Shown: piece after piece, positions 53,383 through 61,268 of the stretch
How the letters are laid out: every line of letters begins with the position of its first letter
Numbering within the stretch: the first letter of the stretch is position 1
The notes under the pieces: generated by a model
Database searches by the model: none
Seen by the model: the letters and a program-made list of their open reading frames with translations, nothing else
What the model was told of the DNA's origin: nothing
Assembly (NCBI RefSeq): GCF_016428645.1
Contig: NZ_JAELXW010000008.1
Span: forward strand, 102,648-166,647
Reading direction: 5' to 3'
DNA length: 64,000 nt
DNA from: Glycomyces salinus
GTDB taxonomy: Bacteria > Actinomycetota > Actinomycetes > Mycobacteriales > Micromonosporaceae
Program-made: the position numbers and the translations under genes

Positions 53383-53417
53383 CCGGGCCGGGATCTGATT
53401 GCTCGATCCCGGCCCGG
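53383..53417 (+). terminator. Terminator after secreted protein gene
   Basis: A perfect 13-bp stem CCGGGCCGGGATC / GATCCCGGCCCGG with a 9-nt loop lies 17 nt after the stop. Nothing else is recognisable up to the fucosidase stop at 53620. Confidence 0.75.
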
Positions 53418-53619
53418 ACTATTACGTGGACGTGGCCCGCACGGCCCTCATGGCGGCGACTCCGCAAGGCGGTCGGTTGCTGAGGGCGGATGCCGATCTC
53501 CCGGCGCTGCTCGACCTTCAGCCTGCGGTGAAACGTAGTCCTTCACCATCCGCTGCGCCGAATGCGACGCCGCACCCGGCTCGCACCGAGCCCGGCCATC
53601 TACTGCTCAACCGTGCCGA

Positions 53620-54837
53620 TCACCGGTCGGCTTCAGGCAGAGCAACACTCACTACCTCAAGCCCGTTCGCGGCCACCTCCACGGCCTCCGGCCGATCGGC
53701 CACCACCACCAGCCGATCCCCGCTGATCCAAGCGCGACACCAGTTGTCCTCGGCACTGGTCACGGCGACCTCTTCACCGGTCACCGGCCGCCGGTCGGTC
53801 GTGAACGGCTTCAGCTCGGTCATCCACGACGAGACCCCTTTAAGGGTCCGCAACTGAACCTCCGGAATCCGGCCCGCCGCGTCCGGGCCCACATTCAGCA
53901 GCAGCCGACCGCCTCGCGAGACCACGTCCGCATACAACTCCGCCGCCTCGCGCGGGGTCATCGTGAGCGATTCGTCCTCGACCCGGTTGTAGCCGAACGA
54001 GAAACCGAGCCCGCGATTGTGCTCCCAGCCGATCCCCGTCTCATTGTGCGTGGCGGCGGAGTACTCGCTCGTCCGGTAGTCCCAGACGTCGGCGCCCCAG
54101 CGGTCGTTCACGATGCCGTCCGGAACGACGGAACGGTAGTAGGTGATCAGCTCGTCCAGGGTGCCATCGGCTTTACCGGCGTCCGGCCAGTCGATGTCGT
54201 TCCAGAGCACCGAAGGCTGGTAGCGGTCGATCAAGTTGCGGACGTGCTCGGTGGCATAGGCGGCGTACTCGGCGTTGGTGGGCCGGAATTCACTGATGTC
54301 CGGGCCCTTCTCGATCGCCGGGTAGTCCGTGATCGACCAGTCGAGTCCGCCCGAGTAGTAGACGCCGAAGCGCATCCCCTCAGCGCGCACGGCCTCCGCG
54401 AGCGGGCCCAGCAGGTCCCGCTTCGGACCGCGGTCGACGGTGTTGAACCCCTCGCTGCCGGGGGCGTCCCACAGAGTCACGCCGTCATGGTGCTTCGTGA
54501 CCGGCACGACGTAGTCCGCTCCCACCTCGCGGAAGATCCTCGCCCACTCGGCGGGCTCGTAGGCTTCGGCCCGCCACTGGTCGAGGAAGTACTCGTAAGG
54601 CACCGATCCGTAGACCTCCGCGTGATGCAGCGCAGCCGGAGACGCGTCGATGCGGATGGTGTTGGCGTACCACTCGGCGTAGGCGCAGTGGGCGAACCAC
54701 TGCTCGTCGGGGACCGTGCCCAGCGCGCCGACCGGTTCGGCCCACGCGGGCACCGAATACGGTCCCCAGTGGATGAAGATTCCAAAGCTCGCGTCCTTGG
54801 CCCAACCGGGCAGGTCCCTGTCACGTGGTTCCGTCAT
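53620..54837 (-). CDS. GH29 alpha-L-fucosidase
   Basis: This 405-residue retaining alpha-L-fucosidase-family enzyme has the N-terminal ASFGIFIHWGPYSVPAWAE, WKHHDG-type substrate motif (VTKHHDGVTLWDAP), FGVYYSGGLDWS, and the nucleophile Asp at D214 in PSVLWNDIDWPD. The C-terminal GRLLLNVGPDAAGRIPE is also diagnostic. No signal peptide is visible, so it is probably cytosolic and acts on imported oligosaccharides. It is the first of a run of carbohydrate-related genes; a neighbouring sugar ABC system could supply its substrate (inference). Confidence 0.9.
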   Translation of the reverse strand: MTEPRDRDLPGWAKDASFGIFIHWGPYSVPAWAEPVGALGTVPDEQWFAHCAYAEWYANTIRIDASPAALHHAEVYGSVPYEYFLDQWRAEAYEPAEWARIFREVGADYVVPVTKHHDGVTLWDAPGSEGFNTVDRGPKRDLLGPLAEAVRAEGMRFGVYYSGGLDWSITDYPAIEKGPDISEFRPTNAEYAAYATEHVRNLIDRYQPSVLWNDIDWPDAGKADGTLDELITYYRSVVPDGIVNDRWGADVWDYRTSEYSAATHNETGIGWEHNRGLGFSFGYNRVEDESLTMTPREAAELYADVVSRGGRLLLNVGPDAAGRIPEVQLRTLKGVSSWMTELKPFTTDRRPVTGEEVAVTSAEDNWCRAWISGDRLVVVADRPEAVEVAANGLEVVSVALPEADR

Positions 54838-54870
54838 GTTCTCTGCTCCGCTCGGCGGGTGGTGTCGGGG

Positions 54871-55857
54871 TCAGCCGATCGCGAATTCGTCGATGGCGGC
54901 CAGTTCGCTGTCGTCGAAGTCCGGACGATCCAGCGCTCCTACGTTGTTCTCGAGCTGCGCGACGCTGCTGGCACCAATGATGACGCTGGTCATGCGTTCG
55001 TCGCGCAGCGCCCAGGCCAGCGCCATCTGCGCCAGCGACTGGCCGCGGTCGGCGGCGATCGCGCTCAGGCCCTTGATGCGGGCGAGCGCGGTCTCGTCGA
55101 CCTGGTTCTTCATCCACTCGTAGGTGTCCGCGCGCGAACCCTCGGGGATGCCCTTCAGGTACCGGTCGGTCAGCAGACCCTGCTCAAGGGGGCTGAACAC
55201 GATGCAGCCCGCGCCGACCTCTTCGAGCGCGTCCAGCAGACCGTCCCGCTCGATGCGGCGGTCGAACATCGAGTAGCGCGGCTGGTCGATCAGCAGCGGA
55301 GTGCCCAGGTCGGCCAGGATCTCGGCGGCCCGGCTCACCTGTTCCGAGGTGTAGTTCGAGACGCCGACATATAGGGCCTTGCCCGAGCGCACGATGTGGT
55401 CGAGCGCGCCCATGGTCTCCTCCAAGGGCGTGTCGGGGTCGGGCCGGTGGTGGTAGAAGATGTCCACATAGTCCAGTCCCATGCGCTTCAGGGACTGGTC
55501 GAGCGAGGCGATCAGGTACTTGCGCGAGCCGTGGTCGCCGTAGGGTCCGGGCCACATGTCGTAGCCGGCCTTGGAGGAGATGACGAGCTCGTCGCGGAAG
55601 GGTCGGAAGTCGGCTTCGAAGTGGCGGCCGAAGTTCTCCTCGGCGGAGCCGTAGGGCGGCCCGTAGTTGTTGGCCAGGTCGAAGTGGGTCACGCCGAGGT
55701 CGAAGGCCCGGCGCAGGATCGCCCGCTGCGTCTCCATGGGCCGGTTGCGCCCGAAGTTCTGCCAGAGCCCGAGCGAGATGGCGGGGAGCTTGAGCCCGCT
55801 GCGCCCGGAGCGCCGGTATTGCATGGAGTCGTAGCGGTCTTCCGCGGGATTCAGCAC
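54871..55857 (-). other. Aldo/keto reductase module, possible independent CDS
   Basis: From GTG 55857 this frame encodes a 328-residue protein (VLNPAEDRYDSMQYRRSGRS...) whose length and N-terminus match stand-alone YghZ-type reductases in actinobacteria. The catalytic Asp, Tyr, Lys and His are present. It would reduce an aldehyde, for example L-glyceraldehyde-3-phosphate in YghZ, or a sugar-derived carbonyl. If translated separately, it would follow the membrane-protein gene in an operon. Confidence 0.7.
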
Positions 55858-57153
55858 GGTACGCGTTGCTCGTTTCTGTAAGGGGATTCGGCGCTGATTC
55901 GGTGTCACGCCCGTCCATGGTCGCGGTAATCCTATGCGATCTTTCGGTTGCTCTCCAGCCGTCCGGGGCCGTTCGACGAGCCCCGCGAGGCCGGTGGCGG
56001 CGGCCATGCCGTATTCGAGCGGGCCGCGCTTGAAGAACCGGGACCACACGAACGCGAACACGACCGCTCCTGCCACGAAGTAGCCCCACAGCGTCCAGCT
56101 CGACTCGTAGGGAAGTTCGCGCCGGTCGAACATGAACCACAGGACGACGATGTGGCCGACGTACACGGTCAGCGACATGGCCCCGACCGCCGTGACCGGC
56201 GTCAGCAGCCATCGCAGGCGCCTGAACCGGGCGAGCAGGACCACCGCGGCGACGATGACGGCGACCGCGATGCCGATGTTGCCGACCAGTTCGAACGGCG
56301 TGCCGCTGTGCGGCGACGCGCCCAGCAGCGCGGTTGGCGTCCCGCCCCAGATGTCGGCGCCCGCCTGGATCAGTTTCGAGGCCGGCCACGAACCGCAGTA
56401 GCCGATCAGCGCCAGCGCCGGACCGATGACGGCCAGCCGGATCCGGTTCGCCTTGGAGGCCAGGTCGAGCCTGCCGATCGCCATCCCAGCGAACACGTAC
56501 GCCATCCACGCCACCGCCGGGTAGAACCCGACTAGGAGCAGCGCCAAGACCCCGTCCACGCCCCACGCCACGAGCGGATCGCGCTCGTACCACGGTTCGG
56601 CCCAGTCCATGTGGCCCGCCTGCAACCACAACCGCAGGGCCGAGCCGCCGATCGCGCAGACCCCCGCGAGGACGGCCAGCGTCCGGGCCCGAAGCCTCAT
56701 GAACGGCAGCGCCAGCAGGAAGTACAGGCCGTAGTAGGCCAGGATCACGGCCACCGAGGTGTCCAAGGCGGTCAGCAGCGACCCCAGGACGAGCAGGATC
56801 ACCGCGCGGACGGCGATCTTCACGGCGACCCGGCGGCCCTCCCGGCCCGTCTTCGGGCGCTTCCCACCGGCCAGCAGCACCAGCGAGACCCCGGCGAGCG
56901 TGGCGAACAGCGCCGATGAACGCCCGTGCGGCAGCTCCATCAGCCACGCCGCGAATCCTTCGCCACCGCCGTCCCTCGGGGCGACATGCGCGAAGTACAT
57001 CCCGAACACCGCGAGCGCCCGCGCCAGATCGATGCCGACGATGCGGCCGATCGGCTCGGGATCCCTCGCGGCCGGCGGAGACTCGGCTGGCCCCTCGACG
57101 AGCTCCAGCCCCGCATTCGAGCCCTCCGGAGAGGTCGAGCGGTCAACGTCCAT
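54871..57153 (-). CDS. DUF418-like multi-pass membrane protein fused in frame to an aldo/keto reductase
   Basis: One uninterrupted 760-codon frame encodes two domains. Residues ~35-400 are a polytopic membrane region (about ten hydrophobic segments) starting GRIVGIDLARALAVFGMYFAHV and ending FFKRGPLEYGMA, as in DUF418/DUF1624 acyltransferase-like proteins. Residues ~433-760 are a YghZ-like aldo/keto reductase (MQYRRSGRSGLKLPAISLGLW, catalytic FDLANNYGPPYGS, SSKAGYD, FYHHRPDPDTPLEE). The ~35-residue junction contains no stop codon. Either this is a true fusion, or the reductase starts separately at GTG 55857. No SD is visible at that GTG. The ATG at 57153 is the natural start of the membrane part. 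Confidence 0.65.
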   Translation of the reverse strand: MDVDRSTSPEGSNAGLELVEGPAESPPAARDPEPIGRIVGIDLARALAVFGMYFAHVAPRDGGGEGFAAWLMELPHGRSSALFATLAGVSLVLLAGGKRPKTGREGRRVAVKIAVRAVILLVLGSLLTALDTSVAVILAYYGLYFLLALPFMRLRARTLAVLAGVCAIGGSALRLWLQAGHMDWAEPWYERDPLVAWGVDGVLALLLVGFYPAVAWMAYVFAGMAIGRLDLASKANRIRLAVIGPALALIGYCGSWPASKLIQAGADIWGGTPTALLGASPHSGTPFELVGNIGIAVAVIVAAVVLLARFRRLRWLLTPVTAVGAMSLTVYVGHIVVLWFMFDRRELPYESSWTLWGYFVAGAVVFAFVWSRFFKRGPLEYGMAAATGLAGLVERPRTAGEQPKDRIGLPRPWTGVTPNQRRIPLQKRATRTVLNPAEDRYDSMQYRRSGRSGLKLPAISLGLWQNFGRNRPMETQRAILRRAFDLGVTHFDLANNYGPPYGSAEENFGRHFEADFRPFRDELVISSKAGYDMWPGPYGDHGSRKYLIASLDQSLKRMGLDYVDIFYHHRPDPDTPLEETMGALDHIVRSGKALYVGVSNYTSEQVSRAAEILADLGTPLLIDQPRYSMFDRRIERDGLLDALEEVGAGCIVFSPLEQGLLTDRYLKGIPEGSRADTYEWMKNQVDETALARIKGLSAIAADRGQSLAQMALAWALRDERMTSVIIGASSVAQLENNVGALDRPDFDDSELAAIDEFAIG

Positions 57154-57200
57154 CGGTCAAGCTTGCGCCACCCCGTCCACCCCGCGCACCGGACTCGGAT

Positions 57201-58118
57201 TCAGGCTCTTGCCGACAACGGTGTGTCGTGGAGTGCTTCGCGGAGATGCGTCATGAAGGCTTCCAGGGCTAGCGGGGCGGTCCTGTTGCTGGTCAGCAGC
57301 ACGATGTCGCGATACGTCACAGGGTCCAGCGGGCGGAACACCACTCCGGGCTCGTGGGCGAGGCCGCCCGTCGGCCTGGGGAGGCACGCGACGGCCAAGC
57401 CCGCCCGTACCAGAGCGAGCTGGGTGACGTGGTCGGCGACATGGTAGTTCATGTCGAGATCGATGCCGTGCTGTCGTGCGTTCCGGACCAGTGCGGTGTG
57501 CGGGTCGGATCCCCGGGCGCAGGTCGCCCAGCGCTCCTCGCTCACTTCTCGCACCTCGAGTCGCCTGCGCTCACTGAGCGGGTGGCCGACGGGTAGAGCC
57601 AGGTAGAGGGGCTCGCGTGTGAGCCGTTGAACGCGGATTCCAGTGGGCGTGCGCAGTGGCGAGGTGTTCCAGGACTCGGCGAAGACCAGGTCGAATCGGC
57701 CCTCCAGAAGTCGCTCGAGGTGGTCGGCGGTCTCACCGTCCTCGATGCTCACGCGGACCCGGGGATGTTCGCGAAGGAACACAGGCAGGCTCGCGGTCAG
57801 CAGGCCGCGGACGACCGACGCGATCGCGGCGATGCGGAGGTGCTCGATCCGGGCCGCGTCCCGGTGGAGATCGTTGTCGGCCTGCTGCATCAGGTCCGCC
57901 ATCCGGTGGGCGTACTCGGCCAGGAGCTTGCCCTCGGGGGTGAGCCGGACCCCGCGGCCGTCGGGGACCACCACCTTGGCGCCGGCTTCGGCTTCGATGC
58001 GGCGCAGCTGCTGCGATACGGCCGGACCGGTCATGTGCAGCAGCGCCGCCGCGCGGGTCACCGATCCGACGCGAGCGACGGCGTCAAGCACTCGGAGCCT
58101 GCCCCACTCGATACTCAT
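57201..58118 (-). CDS. LysR-family transcriptional regulator
   Basis: This 305-residue LTTR has an N-terminal winged HTH (LRVLDAVARVGSVTRAAALLHMTGPAVSQQLRRIEAEAG) and a C-terminal effector-binding domain (LRIAAIASVVRGLLTASLPVFL, RFDLVFAESW, PLYLALPVGHPL). ATG 58118 starts MSIEWGRLRVL; a TTG two codons upstream is less likely. It is divergent from a DMT exporter gene across 72 bp, the classical LTTR arrangement, so it probably controls that transporter. Confidence 0.9.
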   Translation of the reverse strand: MSIEWGRLRVLDAVARVGSVTRAAALLHMTGPAVSQQLRRIEAEAGAKVVVPDGRGVRLTPEGKLLAEYAHRMADLMQQADNDLHRDAARIEHLRIAAIASVVRGLLTASLPVFLREHPRVRVSIEDGETADHLERLLEGRFDLVFAESWNTSPLRTPTGIRVQRLTREPLYLALPVGHPLSERRRLEVREVSEERWATCARGSDPHTALVRNARQHGIDLDMNYHVADHVTQLALVRAGLAVACLPRPTGGLAHEPGVVFRPLDPVTYRDIVLLTSNRTAPLALEAFMTHLREALHDTPLSARA

Positions 58119-58190
58119 AAGCAATTCTTAACACAATAGATAATAAATGAGAAGTAGTGCTTAGGAGCAGATCCGGTTACCGTCGGCGAC
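58119..58190. promoter_or_regulatory. Divergent promoter/operator between LysR and DMT transporter genes
   Basis: The region is strongly AT-rich and has an imperfect dyad between TAAGCAATTCT (58118-58128) and GAGAAGTAGTGCTTA (58149-58163), a plausible LysR site. TACCGT at 58178-58183 lies 7 nt before the transporter ATG, suggesting a leaderless promoter. Confidence 0.5.
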
Positions 58191-59183
58191 ATGCCACTTC
58201 CGGACTCCCGCTCCCCCTGTGACGCATCGCGTGCGCCCCGCCTGGCGATCTCAAGCCGCACGACCGCCGTCGCCGCGGTCCTCACCGGCGCCGTGTGCCT
58301 GTCGGCCTCGGCGATCCTAGTCAAGCTCGCGGGCGTCGACGCCGCCACGACGGCATGGCTGCGCTGCGCGATCGCCGTCCTACTCCTGGTCCCCTTGGCG
58401 CTCCACGAGAGAGCGCGGCGCGGGCCGCTCCCGGCGGCGGGAATCGCCTGGGCACTGGCCGCGGGGACGGCGCTGGGCATCGACTACGCGGCTTGGGCGA
58501 CATCGATATACCAGGTCGGCGCCGGAATCAGCACGGTACTGATCAACGTGCAGGTCATCGTGCTCCCACTGCTGGCCTTCCTCATCGACCGCGAAGCGAT
58601 CCCCGTGCGCTTCCTGGCGGCACTGCCGCTGATGCTCATCGGGATCAGCCTCGTCGGCGGACTCTGGGAGGCGGCCGCGCCCGGCCCGAAATCCGCCGCC
58701 GGAACCGCGTTCGGCGTGCTCGCGGGCATCGGGTACGGGTGCTACCTGTTCATCACCAGGCGTGCGGGCGCGCTCGCGCCCCGCCATGTCATCCAGCCGC
58801 TGACCTGGGCCACGGTGGCGGCGGGCGCAACCGCGGCCTCGGTCTCGCTGCTGTCCGGCGGCGCCGACCTCGGCTCCATTTCGGCCCGCTCCTGGACGTT
58901 CTTGGCGGTCTTGGCCGTGATCGGTCAGGTCGTCGCGTGGCTGTTCATCAACCACGGCAGCGCCCGGCTCGCGCCGACCACGACCGCCGGGCTGCTGCTG
59001 ATCCAACCCGCTCTGGCGCTGGGTCTGGCAGCGGCCGTCCTGGGCGAGCAGCCCAGCGGTCTGCAACTGTTCGGCGCGGTGGTCGTCCTCGTCAGCGTCG
59101 CGATCGCGAACGGCGCGGTCCCCGGGCCCTCGGTCGGAGGAAAAGGTCGGCCGATGACCCGGAGGTCGCTCACGCCGCGGTAA
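58191..59183 (+). CDS. DMT-superfamily (EamA) transporter
   Basis: This 330-residue protein has ten hydrophobic segments in two EamA repeats (AAVLTGAVCLSASAILVKLAGV...; GTAFGVLAGIGYGCYLFITRRAGALA...). EamA proteins export amino acids, metabolites or drugs; the substrate is unknown. ATG 58191 is probably leaderless. The divergent LysR gene is its likely regulator. The C-terminus is basic (GKGRPMTRRSLTPR) and its last 14 bp overlap the 3' end of the convergent DUF6807 gene. Confidence 0.87.
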   Translation: MPLPDSRSPCDASRAPRLAISSRTTAVAAVLTGAVCLSASAILVKLAGVDAATTAWLRCAIAVLLLVPLALHERARRGPLPAAGIAWALAAGTALGIDYAAWATSIYQVGAGISTVLINVQVIVLPLLAFLIDREAIPVRFLAALPLMLIGISLVGGLWEAAAPGPKSAAGTAFGVLAGIGYGCYLFITRRAGALAPRHVIQPLTWATVAAGATAASVSLLSGGADLGSISARSWTFLAVLAVIGQVVAWLFINHGSARLAPTTTAGLLLIQPALALGLAAAVLGEQPSGLQLFGAVVVLVSVAIANGAVPGPSVGGKGRPMTRRSLTPR

Positions 59184-60093
59184 AGGAGCCGGGCATTCGG
59201 GATCGGACTTCGGCGGCCAGTTCGGGGGCGGCTTCGGCATCGGCGTCGGCTATTGCGATGCCGTAGCGGAACCTGATCGTCTCCCCGTCGGCGACGGCCA
59301 GTTCCTCGGAGAAGAACGGGGCCGGGTTGAGAGCGGCGAACTCCTCGCTGCGGGCGAACCACTGCGGCGGGTGCTGCGGGTTGTCGGCGTCGTCGACCAT
59401 GAGCACCAGGGACGTGGCGTCGTCGTGGTCGTGGCGGCCGGCGAAGCCCATCCACTCGTGGCGGCCGCCGCGCATCTCGCTGCCGGGCCCGGAGCCGTCG
59501 GCGGTCACCAGGCGGCAGTCGGTGAAGGACCGGGGCCCGCGCCAGAACAGGCCGCCGTAGCCGGCGTTCTCGCGGCCCTTGGTGGTCGGCGAGCCGATCG
59601 AGACCTCGCCGCCGGAGACGTTGGTCAGGCTCGTCTCGAAGGTCAGCATCCACGCCTCGTCCGAGATCACCCGCGCGCCGATCACGCGCTTCTCGGTGAA
59701 GAACTTGGCGCCGGCCTGGGTGATCCAGTCCAGGTCGTGGGCGATGGCGGCGGCACCGTCGGCGGTCTCGAGCCGGGTGAACTCGCGGTGCTGCTGGGTG
59801 CCGTTGTTGTCCTTCTGGACGTAGAACCGCCCGTGGACGTAGGTCGGGCCGCCCCAGAAGTTCTCCTCCCCCACGTGCGGCAGCGACAGGGCGATGCCCT
59901 TGTGCCACACATGGTCCCAGGGCCGGAAGAGGCTCACGACGCGTCCGGCGCGGGTGCGGATCGGGTGCATGTACGGCTTGGGCGACTCCAGTTGCGGCGT
60001 GTCGGGCCGGTACACGTACTCGAACAGGTCGACCCGGCCGTCGCGGACGGTCAGGGACGCACCGAGGTCGTGGCGGATGTCGAGACGGGTCAT
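59170..60093 (-). CDS. DUF6807 (PmoA-like) protein
   Basis: This 307-residue protein matches the DUF6807 family: YMHPIRTRAGRVVSLFRPWDHVWHKGIALSLPHVGEENFWGGPTY, GLFWRGPRSF, GRHEWMGFAGRHD. Despite the Pfam name, the family mainly occurs beside sugar dehydrogenases and transporters, and its biochemical role is unknown. It has no signal peptide. The ATG overlaps the upstream Gfo/Idh stop by 4 bp (ATGA), so the two are translationally coupled. Candidate His and Asp/Glu residues in HVWHKG could act in sugar metabolism (speculative). Confidence 0.82.
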   Translation of the reverse strand: MTRLDIRHDLGASLTVRDGRVDLFEYVYRPDTPQLESPKPYMHPIRTRAGRVVSLFRPWDHVWHKGIALSLPHVGEENFWGGPTYVHGRFYVQKDNNGTQQHREFTRLETADGAAAIAHDLDWITQAGAKFFTEKRVIGARVISDEAWMLTFETSLTNVSGGEVSIGSPTTKGRENAGYGGLFWRGPRSFTDCRLVTADGSGPGSEMRGGRHEWMGFAGRHDHDDATSLVLMVDDADNPQHPPQWFARSEEFAALNPAPFFSEELAVADGETIRFRYGIAIADADAEAAPELAAEVRSRMPGSFTAA

Positions 60094-61199
60094 GCGAGTT
60101 GCTCCTTGATCGGGTTCCATGGGACGGCGCCGCCGTCCATGCTGCGCGCGAACGGGTCGCCGTCGCCGATGTCTCCGGCGCGGACGGGGACGTGTCTGAA
60201 CGCCGAGGCGTAGGTGGCCGCGGCGAACTCCAGGGTCCGGCGGGCCTCCTCCAGGGACACCGCCGGCTCCTCGCCCGCGGCGATCGCTTCCAGGACCGCC
60301 TCGATCTGCAACGGGTGGCCGCTGGCGCGGTCGGGGCCCGGCTCGGGCCACAGGTCGGCCAGGTGCTCGTGCCCGGGCGCGGGTGTGAAGCGCCAGTCGG
60401 CCTCGGTGTAGCCGTAGAGGTGCTCGACCTCGACCGTGGCGTGCTCGAAGTCGAACCGGAGCCGGGAGGTCTCGCGGGGCGAGACGACCGAGTTGACCAC
60501 GGTCGCCATGCACCCGTTGTCGAAGCGGACGACCGCCATCGAGACGTCCTCGGTGTCGGTCGGGCGGGCGAGCCGCCCGGCGAGCGCCGCGACCTCGGTC
60601 CACGGGCCGAGGATCGACAGCAGCAGGTCGAACTGGTGGATGCCGTGGCCCATGGTCGGGCCGCCGCCCTCGTTCTCCCAGCGTCCGCGCCACGGCACCG
60701 CGAAGTAGTCGTCGTCGCGGTACCAGAGCGTCTCGCAGGTCGCGGTGAGCGGCCTGCCGAGCTTCCCCGAAGCGGCCAGGCCGCGGAGACGGACGGCCGC
60801 GGAACCGAACCGGTGCTGGAACACCGTCATCACCGGCACACCGGTCTCGGCGTGGACCGCCGCGAGCTCGTCCATCTCGGCCAGGCTCAGCGCGGTCGGC
60901 TTCTCGACCAGCGCCGGCACGCCCGCGCGCATCGCCGCGACCGCCAGCGGCGTGTGGCTCCGCGGCGGCGTGCAGATGTGGACCAGGTCGAGCGCCTCGG
61001 CCGCGAACAGGGACTCGGCGTCGTCGTACACGCCGGGGATCGCGAACCGCTCGGCGAACTCGGCGGCCCTGGCCGCGTCGATGTCGGCCACCGCGGCCAG
61101 CTCGACTCGGTCAGGGAGGGCGGCCAGCGCGCTCGCGTGGGCTCCGGCGATGCCGCCGGTGCCGATGACGGCGGCCCGCAGTACCGGGGATGAGTTCAT
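60090..61199 (-). CDS. Gfo/Idh/MocA-family oxidoreductase
   Basis: This 369-residue NAD(P)-dependent enzyme has a Rossmann motif AVIGTGGIAGAHASAL, cofactor/catalytic EKPTALSLAEMDEL (EKP), and the C-terminal domain with GHGIHQFDLLLSILG carrying the catalytic Asp/His. It probably oxidises a sugar or inositol derivative; the exact substrate is unknown. ATG 61199 has GGAAGAG upstream. It lies between the sugar-binding protein gene and the coupled DUF6807 gene, forming a catabolic operon. Confidence 0.9.
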   Translation of the reverse strand: MNSSPVLRAAVIGTGGIAGAHASALAALPDRVELAAVADIDAARAAEFAERFAIPGVYDDAESLFAAEALDLVHICTPPRSHTPLAVAAMRAGVPALVEKPTALSLAEMDELAAVHAETGVPVMTVFQHRFGSAAVRLRGLAASGKLGRPLTATCETLWYRDDDYFAVPWRGRWENEGGGPTMGHGIHQFDLLLSILGPWTEVAALAGRLARPTDTEDVSMAVVRFDNGCMATVVNSVVSPRETSRLRFDFEHATVEVEHLYGYTEADWRFTPAPGHEHLADLWPEPGPDRASGHPLQIEAVLEAIAAGEEPAVSLEEARRTLEFAAATYASAFRHVPVRAGDIGDGDPFARSMDGGAVPWNPIKEQLA

Positions 61200-61229
61200 G
61201 AAGTTGCTCTTCCGTTCGTGTGGTGCTGT

Positions 61230-61264
61230 GGGTTCCGGTGGCCGCCGGGCGGCCACCGGAACCC
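61230..61264 (-). terminator. Intra-operon hairpin after sugar-binding protein gene
   Basis: A perfect 16-bp stem GGGTTCCGGTGGCCGC / GCGGCCACCGGAACCC with a 3-nt loop lies 4 nt beyond the SBP stop. It probably attenuates downstream transcription or protects SBP mRNA. Confidence 0.75.
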
Positions 61265-61268
61265 GGGG

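Noticed and set aside
53399..53857. 152-codon plus-strand frame between the secreted protein and fucosidase
   Set aside because: It is mostly antisense to the fucosidase 3' end, begins inside the terminator hairpin and has no motif.
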